Positions 1-12,800 of a DNA stretch of 64,000 nucleotides are shown piece by piece; within the stretch, counting starts at the first letter, position 1; every line of letters begins with the position of its first letter. A program made the translations under genes and the position numbers. This stretch comes from Helicoverpa zea (Eukaryota; Arthropoda; Insecta; Lepidoptera; Noctuidae): NCBI RefSeq assembly GCF_022581195.2, contig NC_061470.1, positions 7,254,001 through 7,318,000 on the forward strand. Reading direction: 5' to 3'. Under the pieces are notes generated by a model. The model was given only the letters and a program-made list of their open reading frames with translations, was not told the origin of the DNA and did no database searches.

Positions 1-888
1 GCAACACTACTCGCGCGCGCGCAAGCATTGCAGGGGAGCACAGCGCTGTTGCCGCCCCACGCGTCTCATGCGAATTTATTCTTTTGTAGACCGTATGTCA
101 AGGTAGTTAAGGTTTACATTAAATTGTTGTCTTAAAATGCGCTCCGCCGTGCTTCAAGCGGTTTGCGCTGGGCCTAACGCGACGATATATTATTGTATAG
201 CTTTTATTTGATAAGGGACTATGGGATTACTGAGGTTTTCATATCTTTAACAGACTTTGAACTTTAGTATTGATAATAAAAATGTGACGAGCAACGAACG
301 TGTGAATTAACAAAAACACGAGGCGGCTTTACAAAAATATATATTTAACGAGTCAAAGAACGTAAACAAAGATCACTTACATTTAAAACTAATCTAAACA
401 GAAATCAAGTCAGTTATAAAATCACAGTAAAAATAACTAGACAATGCAGTATTAATTATCGTATAAAAGGTGTGCTTACGCGTTTCAAAAATCATACAAA
501 ACATATTCATTATCTAATTAATTATTGACTTTTAAAATCCACAAAATGTGTACATCGTAACATAGACAATGAAGTTAAATTATTTAATAAATAAAATGTA
601 CATACTATTAGTAAGTTATGTGCTAAGACGGTGTAGTTCAAAAGTAAAATTAGGCTGCTAAGGCATGGTATAAATAATATTACCTATAAAACTTATTAAC
701 GCCTACAATTAAGAAATACTATTAAAATACAAACATTACATCTAATCTGTTGCCTTCACATCTGCATTCACACATCCTATCTCTCAGGTACATGACATGT
801 GTTCCTGTATCGCACGTGCTTTATATATTCGATATACAATGTATATTCAGACTCGCTACTCTCTGGAGTTTGACTGGCAATATGAATA
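1..888 (-). other. 3' UTR and downstream flank of citron kinase
   Basis: AT-rich DNA after the TGA at 889-891. No coding sequence was recognised. Possible poly(A) signals on the minus strand are the reverse complement of TTTATT near 204 and near 75; I cannot choose between them. The first 60 bases are GC-rich with a CGCGCGCG run and may belong to something outside the window. Confidence 0.5.
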
Positions 889-3800
889 TCACTGGAAGCG
901 CACTTGTCTCGTGAACATTTCCGCACATATGTCCGCCGTGACCTTCGGCGACTCGGTCTTCGTGACACTGTGGTCCGAGTCCGTGTCCGAGTCGAACTCT
1001 GAAATAGTCGCGGGAGACTTCCTGCCGTTGGTCGTACGTTTTAAGTCGACTTCCGTTGTCAATATTTCTTTTATGACGTCATCGGGCGTCTGCTCCTTGC
1101 GGTGTTTGTTACGCAGCTGTCGCGCTCGTTTCCTGATGTCTGCGAGGAAGCCCGTGGTGACTTCCACACTCTCTTGCGACACATCCTGCGGTATCCCGTC
1201 TGTCGACTGTGCCAAGTCTGTTGTCGATCCCTTCGTGTCTGAGATTGTGGCTAAAGACTCTACAGATGCGCCGACACTTCTGAAGGCCGCCATTCCCTCT
1301 ATCAGAGACACGTTAAAACCATTTTCGCTTTTCGAACGTATTATTATTCCGTTGGGTGCGGCTCCCAGCAGCACCGGTTCCTTCATCTTCAACGTGAATA
1401 TTTCTGGCAAGTAGCAGTCGGATGCGGTGGAGGCCACGGACGTGGTGTCGCAGGTGCAGGGCGGGGTGCGGTACGCGTCATCGTTCAAGTACACTATGGT
1501 CACTTTGTCGTCTCCTATCACATACAGGAATGGGTTGACGAACTCCCAGCTGTACACGGCTGTGCTCCACTTCGGGTCTTCGTTGCGCGTTCGCTTTCCG
1601 TTCTCGTCGACGAAGATGCCGCACTCCGCGTAACAGAGGAGTATCTCGGTGGGTTTATCTTTTATGAGTAAGAAAGCTTTCGGTGGGGAGTGTTTCTTAG
1701 CGGCGGCGGCCACAGTGGGCTCGTCCATGCCGAAGGACTCGAGCGCTCCGGAGGGCAGGTTGACTTTGAGCGGCTTCTCGCCGGCGATGTACAGCGTCCT
1801 GGTGGTGAGCAGCAGCGAGTTGGCGGGGCGGTCCACCGTCAGCGAGCGCGCGATCTTGAACTCCGTGGTGGAGGCGTCGTAGCGCAGCAGGAACACGCGC
1901 CGCCCGCACGCCACCGCCGCGCACGGGCCGTCCACTGCGTCGCCCGCGATAGCCTGGGGAACAACAACACTGATAAGTATATTGACAATCAGGAGACAAC
2001 TACTACCGGTTCTCTAAGCGGGTTCACCAAGATAATTATCAGCGTTATAGCGTGGATGTACCTTCATGACGTGCGGCGGCGTGTTGTCGGGCAGCGGCAC
2101 GGGCGAGACGGGCAGGGCGGGCCGCAGCGAGGCGGCGCGGCGCAGCGCGGAGCCCAGCGCCAGCAGCCCCGCCTGCACCAGCGCGCCGCCCACCACCAGC
2201 AGCGCGCGCCCGCCCGCCGCCAGCGCGCCCGACACCGCCCCGCCCCCGGCCCCGCCCCCGGCCCCGCCCGCGCCCTCCACGCGCACCGCGCCGCGCAGCG
2301 AGTGCAGCCCGTCCGCGCAACCTACAACACACATGTACAGCTTGGCTTTTAAGACATTTTTACAAAGCACCCTCGTATCTCTGAGAGCACTTTAAACAGT
2401 TAACATAAGATGTTGGAGAGCACATTAATATCGGTCCTGCTTGTGACCTCTCTCCAATCGTGTCGGATTGCCGTCCCATCGGGATATGAGCGTGAAGGAA
2501 TAGTGAGTACACCTGTGTCTGCGTAAATGCTTGTGCACTATAGTATGTCTCGCGCAGTTCGCTTATTTCCTTACATGAGAACAGCCGCCGTGGCCGAAAT
2601 CGGCCGTGGAAGCTATTATTAATTATAAGATGTCTGTATGAGTGTCACTAACCGATAGCGGTAGCGTTGGGCGCCACATATAGCGCGGCAGCGGGCTCGG
2701 AGGCGAGCGGCGCCAGCAGCGCGGGCACGTAGCCGGGCGGCGCGGGCGCGGCTGCGCGGAGGCGCGACATCCACGCGGACCGCTCCGCGATGTTGCCGCA
2801 CACCACCGCCGCCGACTGACCGCGGTCACAATTCTCCAGCTTTACCTAAAACAAAACAACAAATAAATTAGATCAGAGCAGAAAAAAATTGTGGACTACT
2901 TTTTTTTGAAGCCTTCAATGTACCACCAGTGCAAAGTCTCGCGAGCTCTTAGCAATCCGATTGGTAAGGGCGTTCTACAGATAAAGTACTCCTCACCATG
3001 AAAGCCCTGTTGGCCTCGTTGTGCGGCAGGTTCTTGGCGTCGGCCGCAAGCAGTTGCCCCCTCAGCTCTCGAGAGCCGCTGGACAGCAGCAGGCACTCGT
3101 CCACGCAGCGCGCACGCATGCGCTCTCGGCTGCCGTCAGACCTGCGACACAACATCATCATGATCTACCGAGCCTATGTTGGAGTCGGCTTCCAGTCTAA
3201 CCGGACTCAGCTGAGTACCAGTGTGCCACAAGGAGCAACTGCCCTATCTGACCTCCTCAACCCAGTTATCCGGGCACCCCGATACCCCTTGGTTAGACTG
3301 GCGTCAGACTTACTGGCTGAGACCTGCATCACAAAATCCACTCTGTTTTAAGTGGACAGACGTTCATCCAGTGTTTGTCAACGGTGCAAAAATTCATTGT
3401 AAAATACTCACCAGACTATCAGCAGTCCTTTGTCTTGAGCTCCGTCCGGAGAGTCGATAGATTTATTTGACCTAAAACATGTAATATGTTAACGTTGGTT
3501 GATTTTTTTAATACAAAATATTTTAAAACATGCAGTTCATGTTAAGTCTAATTGACCAACTTGCAAAGTGACTACGTAGTCTTTGATTGACATTGTTGAA
3601 ATGTTTGTAATTTGGGGATCTACAACTATTTCTACAAATATGACCTTCCTAAATTATCTATCCTATAGTGAAATTCATAAATTCGACAGATTAAAACATT
3701 TATTTTTCGTTTTAACTTTAGTTTGATCGGGGATATACATAGTATGTAAATAAAATACACACGGGTATATACAGTTTATTTATTTCAACCAATTTCATTA

Positions 3801-6800
3801 TAATTAAAGCAAAACATAAACATCTTATGTACAAACCAAAAAAGGATGATAACAATTATATTTTCACCTCGAACTTAATTCTGAAACTAACCATTTATTT
3901 AAATTCTGTTAAAGAAAAAATAAATAAGGTTATCAAAAAATAACAAAATTCAAATTAAATATTACTTTAAAACAATTTTAGGCACTAATTAACAGTTTAA
4001 ACTTTCATAGCTGATTATTTTTCATCCATAAACATAATATCATGATTCTGTCGAGTTGTCCGTTGATCCTGGAACAGAGAATTCATGATTCCTGTACCAT
4101 GTTTGACTTGCTCCTTGCGAATCAACCTGGTAAGCCGGCCTTGATGGCACAAATGGCGCTGTTCTGCGCCATTCAAGCGTCTTGCGCCACTTCGAAATCG
4201 TTTCCAAACTGGTGCACTGAAGCTTATTCTTTGTACCTTGTAACATAGCTACTGGATCTTCTTAAACACCTCTATCCCCGAGTGCACCTTATCCCTGAGT
4301 ACACATTGTCCCGATGTACCAACTATCCCTGAGATTGCACTTTCCCTGAGTATGCATTAATCCGGAGTGCACATTATCTATTTATTTATTATCCCTGAGT
4401 ACATACTATCCTTAAGTACGTACTATCCCTGAGTGCACATTATCCCTGAATACACACTATCCCTGAAAACACACTATCCCGCTGTACAGACTATCCTTGA
4501 GTACACACTCCATCCTCCGAGCCTTTTTCCCAACTATGTTGGGGTCGGCTTCCAGTCTAACCGGATGTATCCTTGAGTACACACTATCTTTCAGTATACA
4601 CTATCCCGAATGCACATTATCCATGTGTACATATTATCCCTGAGTGCATATCATCCCTGGACGAGATGAAACCTTCGGGATATAAGCGTAACCGCGGCAA
4701 TGAGCTACTAAGTTCTGCTACTCTTACATTTCAAATCTCTGTTGGTCTTATTGTAAAGTTGGTCATCTATAGTATGTTGTGTCATATCATATCAATTTAA
4801 GAAGTGGTCATTTGTATAAAAAGGACATGCTTTGAAAAAGATTCAAAGAAGAGGTTAGTTACAGACAGACTATGTAGTCATTTGGTGATTTGTGGAGTAC
4901 TCTTGAAATAAAAGAAATCAAACGAATGAAATCGAAACTGAATGCAATGCTAAATATTTACCCATTCACGATCGGCTTCGCTTTCTCACGCTTAGGCGTA
5001 GATGGATAGCTGAAAAAATATTTTCCATTTAGAAATCTTTGCTATAAAAAAAGAAGCTGGTGAAACGTGAAATAGACAAGCTGCTTTTTCTCCCAGTATT
5101 AGAAGTCTGGGGAAACGATCATCATTATGCATTTGAAAATAGAAAGTTAACGTTAGTGTAACTACCCTACGCATACTTATTTGTGAAAGAAATCTAGTAC
5201 CTAATGATTTCAACTGTAATTTTTTTAGCTTACTACATCAATCGTTAATGTAGGGGGGTTTGTCTGGATATTTGTTTATCTTTCGGTTAGAGATTACTAA
5301 AGGAACTTTAGTGAGATTTGTTAGTAACATAGCTTATAACATGCAGGATTTATTCAATTACGGGGGGAACAAGTAATCAGTATAATAATATTTACCTCTG
5401 ATCAGCTGCTGCATTGCAAGCGGCGAGCTTGGCGCGTAGTCTCTCTACCTCCTCACGTAATTCCCTGTTACAAACATTATTACAGTCTTACACGTGTTTT
5501 AGAAAATATTTAACTTATTTAAATATTTATTTGGACATGTCTCAAGCGTCTTGACTTTCTGTACTAATACTGATAGCTTCACTTGTAATGTATGTAAGAA
5601 AATCTTGGAATCTTAATTTGACCCACTTCACGGTTGCACACGCTCAAGTTCTGATGACAATAAATGACTAGCGTGTTTTTTAGTTTTTTAAACTATATCT
5701 ATTTTTTAATCAAGAGGTTCGTTTTCTTTACACTGGTGTCAAATAAAATGTGAGTAGTGTTACCTGTTGGCTCTCCTGAGAGGTGGCGAGGCGGCAGTCC
5801 TGCGCCCGGAGCGACCGAACAACTTGTTGCTTAGTGAGCATTTCTTACGACCAGCCTCTTCTACTTTAGCCTAAAACAAAACAAAAACTATAACCGTCGT
5901 ACCAAAACTTTTAAACGTCTGTTGAACACTTGTCTAAAAAATTACAAATTATGACGTTGAAATAAGGTCCATTTTGCAGCAACATTTTTTAGACAAGTAT
6001 TCAACAGATGTTTAAGTTTTTGTAGTAAGGCTGTAAATATTTATTCATACTCACAACCATATGTTTTCCAGTTAATTGTCTACAAGATAATTCCAGGCAT
6101 TTATTACTCGTTTGTTTTCCGAATAGCTCGCATTGGGTGCATTGCATTGCTTGGATGGTTTGCATTTTTATAAAAAAATAAAAGGCGATATTTCTGACGC
6201 TGGATGGTTAAACATCTATTGAAATGTTAAGCTTCCGAGCAAATGTAAACTGTAATATCTGTACAGGTCCCTTTTATTCTGTACAGGTATTTTGTATCTC
6301 TCTGTATTATACTAGCGACCCGCTCCGGATTCGCACGGGATAACAGTATTTTTCCACTATATAACACATATAAACCTTTCTCTTTAATCACTCAATATAT
6401 TAAAAAAAAAACATGAAAATCGGTTGCTAAGTTTTGAAAATTTAATCGTACAAAGGGACACGGAGACATAGGGACAGACAAGCGACTTTGTTTTATACTA
6501 TGTAGTGATATTAACACGCTTATATTAGCTTCACTTGTAACTATCTATGTAAGAAAATCTTAGAATCACTTCGCGGTCTAATTTATTTATTTAGTACAAT
6601 ATGGAGAACCTACAGCTAAACAAAAACTAAACAATAGAAGAAAGGATGATTAGGATGAAATTTTGCACACGCTCTGAGTACTGATGACAATACATGATAA
6701 GCGTGTTTTTTAGTTTTTTCAACTTTATTTTTTTTTTACACAGAGTAGTGATATAGAAGAGTTTACCTGCAGGAAGTCGATGAGCTTGGCCTGCTGGCGC

Positions 6801-9800
6801 AGCGTGGCGTCGGCCTTGGTCTCGCGCGTGCGCCACCACGCCGACGCCGCCTCCGCCGCCTCCCGCGCCGCCGCCAACTCCTCCTGCACATATACACACT
6901 TGTTACACATACACACAAAGGGTTTCTGATTGTCACTTTTATGTAAGGGTTGATCTCAATAGTGCATAGACAATTATTATAGTTGATTTTCTATCGTTTT
7001 ATAATTACTAGCGATATATGAGCGGTTAAGTCGTAAGTGTTCCATACCTCTTTTTTAAACGACGTCAAAAATCATCAAATGACCCTTCCCACTTTAGGTT
7101 AGCAGCGGTGAGGGAGTGTCAGACTCTTACTGACTAAAAACCGTCGTGTTCCGTCGTAGGCCTTTTATATACCAAGGCCGCGGTAACTCTTTCGAACTAT
7201 CCCGCAGCCTTGGCCCTGCTGCTCCCGTTGGAAGTTCCATACCTCTAAGTTTCTTATTCGCGCCCGAGTGGTCGACGAGTCAACAAATTCTGAAGATTCT
7301 TCACGGAGGGGCGAAACACGTGTCGAGTCTAGGTTTGGTTACATAGCAATAGTTTTTTTTATGCACATGCATGAGGGCGGCAGGTTGGTACTTTTGTTGC
7401 ATGTGCATATGCAGCGTACATACCTGCAGGTCGTGCAGCGTGGCCTGCAGCTGCAGCGCGTGCGCGTGGTGGTGGTGCGCGCGCGTGCGCAGCGCCGCGC
7501 ACTCCTCCTGCAGCTCGCGCACGCGCCGCGCCGCCGCGCCCAGCGCCGCCTCGCCCGCCGCGCGCGTGCTCTCCAGCGACGCCGCGCGCGCCTCCAGCTC
7601 CGCCACGCGCGTCTCGCGCGCCTCCAGACGCTCCTGCACATACACATACACACCTTCAATAATAATATCGGGATTCGCACACCCGGTCGGTCAGCACCAC
7701 GGTATAGTTCGGCCATTCAGAGAATGCGTTCCTGACACGTCGCGATTGAACTGACGACGTAACTTTGCAATGGCGTTGCAGTTACGATAAAAATATTTTT
7801 GCTGGTTGTTTACCGTTTTAACAATTGAGGAGCATTAAAACAACATTATTATATCAATAATCAATGAATGTTATAATTTTGTGCCAAACTGAGTGTCAAA
7901 TAACTTGGTAAACAATATTTTTCTAAATCTATACTGCGCTATTACAAGGTTATGTCAGCGGTTTATATTTTGTAGTGCTGTGCTAAAAATAACAGGCAAG
8001 TATCGTAATCTGTTCTTATACAGTTATAATATAAAATAATACGTTTTGATTTTCTTTTTAAGAATTGGAAAATAATGGACTATAAGACTTAATTATAACG
8101 TTTATGAAATATAAAAATAAAACTATGACCAAACCGCATTTTTATACTTAGATTAAAAATGGTAACCCCAAATGGCGTTATGGGCCGCCATTTTGTGACG
8201 CTAAAACAGTCGTCCGTTGTCGTTTCGTGCGCATAGACCACGTTTTTCAAGTGTTTTCGATCTGTTTTTATTTGATTACCCGGCTTTTGTTAGACCGATA
8301 TATCAGGATTGATTCTGTTATTGATAATAATATAATTATACATGTAGGCGAAGATGATGATGAAGACACCACCTCCTCAAGCAAATCGGAGTCTGATTAA
8401 TATTCTGTTCGCACATTCAATTCAATGTACTTGTAACAAAGAATAAATAAAACAATTTTATTATATGAATATTACCTTTTTTTGGTTTCCACTTAAATAA
8501 CTAAAATATAAAACAAATGATTCCGCCAATTTAAAACGAAAATAATCTTAAAATAATGCGGCGGTTCATTTTGAAGGAACGGTAACGAACTCAGTGTTAT
8601 GTTGTGCCCATCACTAGTCGTGACTAACTGATAGGTGTCAGGAACGCATTCTCTGAACGGCCGAAGTATAGTTTACTTAACGCCTCCAACATTAACTTGT
8701 GTTATGGGAACTAAACCCGCGAACGGATTTGTGAAACGTATCATACGATGTTGTTCTTGTTACATCGTATGATACGTTTCACAAATCCGTTCACACAGAG
8801 AGAGAAAGAGATGACACGCGAAGAGAACGGTGATGGTTCCTGTATAGTTCGCCCGCGTTTCGCAATTCTGCGCACATAAAACGCGTAGACACTGAGGCTC
8901 CGTTGCGCGCTCCTTTGTGTTCCGTGAAGACCCGACAAATGGAGGTTCGCGGCGCGCACGTTTTGTAATGCTCTGTTCGCGTGCGTAGTGTGCGCGGTTC
9001 GAGCAAGCAAAGCGATACTAGACGATTTTGTTACATTGCATGATACGTTGCGACAATTCTTGCATTGCGTGGTAGAATTCACGTTAAATTTCGTAAGTCT
9101 GTACCCGGCTTAACCACCTAATGAACTAGATAGTTCATCATGTATCCATCAAATATGTTATTGATAGGCTTGTAGGAACACATGTAAGTATGTATGGCAG
9201 AGTGCAAGGTAAGCTAAAGCGTGTGAGAGCGTGAGGTATGCGAGGCAAGGACAGTTACTGCGAATTGGTCCGAGTGAACGCTCGAACGGCCGGTTTGCGC
9301 GAAATATATCCGGTATCCGAACACCGTGTTTCTCTCAACTCCCTGCGCCCCACGACCAGAAGAGGTAGTGCTCAATTAGGAATCCAGCCAACAACCGATT
9401 ACTAAAGGCTGATATATCAGTGTATCAGTTAGTAAAGAAAAGTTGAGAAGTAGAAGATTGTCATGGTATGGGCATGTAATGAGGAGGGATGATACGCATG
9501 CAACAAAGTGCTAAGTATGAATGTAGATGGATGGAGAGGAAGACCTAAGAAAAGATGGATGGATTGCCTGAAAGATGACATGAATAGGAAAGGAGTGAGT
9601 GTCAGTATGACAAGTGACAGTGGAAAATGGAAGAGGATGATATATTACGCCGACCCAAAATAAAATTGGGAACAGGGCAGAAGGACGAAGATCAGTATAT
9701 CAGTTACCAGTTAAACTCACCATTAACATTGTAAAAATGAACATCATATTATGTTAGTTACGGTGAGATTTGTTAAGAGAAAGTTATGAAAATCTAAAGC

Positions 9801-12800
9801 CCTATCGCGGCTTGTTGACGAAGTCTACGCTCAGATTTGGCTGTATTTAAACTAAGACCAAAATCCAGTGATAACATAAACGTCCATTGTTATTAAAACA
9901 ATAGTCAATTTTAAGAATTGAAATTCATAGCAAACAATTGTTTTAAGTTAAACTTACGTTTATGTCATCATTGAACTTGGGAGTAACCGTCACTTGCACA
10001 AAGCTCCATTAAAATTAAAGCTTCATTAAATCTATTACTATAAAAGACTACTACTACTGTTGACAAAGAAAGTGTCAGCAATAGATTTAAAGAAGCTTTA
10101 ACTTTCATGGAGGTTTGTGTAACTGACGGTGAGTTACACATAAACACAGCGATATTCTACGAAAAACGACTCTAGCAAAATAATCCTTATATTTACAATT
10201 CCGAACAGCAGATCTCTCTTCAATTGCTTGAACAGTATGTTTCGTATCTCCATCCACTTGCAATAGATCAACGATTCGACGCCCATCCTCACGCGCCCGC
10301 GCCGCTCCATCGACTGCTCATTGTAACTAACTTACATGTGACTCGTGACGTCATGACGATCACGTCATTGTTGTCTTTACACGTGCATTGTCTTGTGCAC
10401 CAATATTCGGCTTATGACGTAATGTAGACAAATAATAGTTGCTACATAAATAGATAAACATAAACATACGAAAAGGGCTCCCACACAAAACTATTGATGC
10501 GATGCGACGCGTAACGCAAGAACTTGCGATGCGATTTTGTGCGGCAAACTGTTTTAGGGTAACCATACCTTCAAGAGTAGTCAGCCGTATTGGACGTGTT
10601 TTTGAGAAGCGAAGATAGATCGCAGTGCAGTTATTGTTAAATATGTAGATATAAAAGAAAAAGAAGATTCTGGGTTCATACATTTATTACGATTATGCAC
10701 TCTGATAGGAACTATTTTACTCGAAAGTAGCTGGTGCCAAACATAAATAGCTATTGTGCATTAAGGCTGTGTTTGATCGAACTGTACAATAATCAATTAT
10801 TATATCTCCGACTGCGACAACCGAGAGACGTTCAAATAAGTTTTTGTCTTGACAAAAATTGCAGTTTCAGAAATAAATGGAGATGGTGGGGTTAAAATGT
10901 TATGTTTTACAAAGTAAGTTTTGCAACTATCTGTTGTACCTAGTCTACCCTTTTCTGCGATATAAACAGACAGACTTGCGCCATACATACAACACTGGTA
11001 TATGATATTACTAATTCTACACGCCAAAATAAGTTCGTGCCAAACACAATGGCGGCTTGCAATGATAATGCGCAAAAATCTTTTTTAGGTATCAACTGGC
11101 GGCAAATAGGTTTGCGTATACCTCGGAGTTCCGAGCCGCCAATTGAGCCGTTAGAAATATTGCCGTTGAATATAATCCGCTCTTAGACATACGTTACACG
11201 CTCTGGCGTCAGTTCAGTCCATCAATTTGGTCCGGATAAGACTGATGCCAGAATGACGAATGTAAAACGGTAAAAAAAATCAACAATCAGTCCATCAATC
11301 AATCGGTTTGAGAATGCTCTCCTGAGCTGACTATAGTAGACTAGACAGACTAGACTAGGTATGGCATCCCGCAGTTCAGGAGGCCGTGTATTGCTTGACC
11401 GGACTTTTCTGTGGAAGCCTAGAATTTAAGGCCTAAAGCCAGGGGTAGTACCACTTATAAACTAAGCGACTGCTGTAAGGGCACCCCTTGTGGGCGTTAG
11501 ACTGAGCGAGACAAGCTATGTGTTATGTGGGTATATGAGGAGTGGGTTAGTGGGGCGGTCCAGCTAGTAAAATTGTATTCTTCTTTTGATATTTTTGTCT
11601 GTAAACTTGTGCCAAAATACATATAAACTGATTTGCAGACGTGAATACCATGAAGCATTTTCTTTGCGATTCTATATGATCTTCGCATGTTGTTATTGAA
11701 TGTATCAATACATACCTACTGTAATATCATACTATTTTTAAAAAAAAGAGTAACCATGGAGTTTTTTGTCCGTTCTTCTCCATAGGAAACTACTTTTGGA
11801 ATGGACAACTAGAATCGAACCTGTGTATATTTTTGACGTTCGTAAGTGCTTGTAAAGGCCTACATGAAATAAAAGCTTGTAATAAACGATTTGATTTGAC
11901 TTGATGTGTTACGCCGGCTCCACACGTTGGCCCCAACGCTATTCGTCTAACTTATGTGTAGATTTAGAAAATGGCATTGGTCCCAACGTTGGGGCCAACA
12001 TGTGGAGCCCGCTTTATATGTGTATATGAGGAGTGGTAGTTACCCTGAGCAGCTGCAGCTCGTGGTGCGCATGCCTCGCCTGGTCGCGGGCTTCAGTGTG
12101 CTGCAGCGCCGCGCGCGAGGCCGCCGCGCCGCGCTCGCACGCCGCCGCCTCCGCCTCGCCCAGCCGCGAGCGGCACGACTCCAGCTCCGTGCGGACCCCT
12201 GCCAGCTGACCCTGTGTCAACGGCACCAGTTACACTCTCATTTCCATGTAGCCCAAGATCCCAGGGCCCAAAGACCTTACTTATTTTTTGATGGACAAAA
12301 TACATATATTAGGTTGGTGTTAGTGTTCTTTGGCAAGGCGCTAATACTGTCGATATTTAACATATCTGGCAAAAAAAAACCTATCAACAGAACGTGTTTG
12401 GCAATATTCATTTCAAATTGTATACATGAACCCTACAACATAGGTAAAAATCAAAACTCAGACTATAGGTAAAGTGAGTACAATTTTTCCGTTCCGTAGC
12501 ACCCCTGAGCATTGGCCATCGGTCTAAGCTAGCAGGTATGTGTACGTGCACTAAACACGCTAATAATAACCTATCATGTATGTTTTGTCCGTCAGAAAAT
12601 AAGTAAGATCTGGGGGACCTGGGATCTTGCTCTAATACAAAACATTATACAGGGCTACTCTTTACATAACACTAAACATATCGCAAAATAATATTGAACT
12701 GTTTTTACCTCGAGATCCTTATTCTTGAGTTCGTGAATGTCAGCAATCTTCTCGAGATCTGTCAGCTGTTCCTCTAGCATACCGCATGCGTCTTGGAGCG

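Larger units (their letters stand above)
889..3471 (-). other. sti: Degenerate PH plus CNH (citron homology) exons
   Basis: Five exons (3412-3471, 2997-3141, 2653-2845, 2062-2321, 889-1953). The first three look like a pleckstrin-homology fold: GLLIVWSDGSRERMRA, CVDECLLLSS, AFMVKLENCDRGQSAAVVCG, and a closing helix AERSAWMSRLRAA with the expected Trp. The CNH domain follows: CADGLHSL, RVFLLRYDA, TEILLCYAECGIFVDENGKR and WSTAVYSWEFVNPFLYVIGD, which correspond to citron/MAP4K-type CNH blades. After the CNH is a tail of about 130 residues rich in Ser, Thr and Lys, ending VRFQ. The exon 2062-2321 is a Gly/Ala-rich, very GC-rich stretch with short C-rich repeats near 2240-2275. No C1 zinc finger was seen between the coiled coil and the PH. 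Confidence 0.82.

Noticed and set aside
797..1414. 205-codon plus-strand frame opposite the last citron exon
   Set aside because: It is the antisense shadow of the CNH exon, which has the family match and splice structure.
8741..9082. 113-codon minus-strand frame next to the perfect hairpin
   Set aside because: It starts in repeat sequence, has no family signature and no splice or codon-use support.
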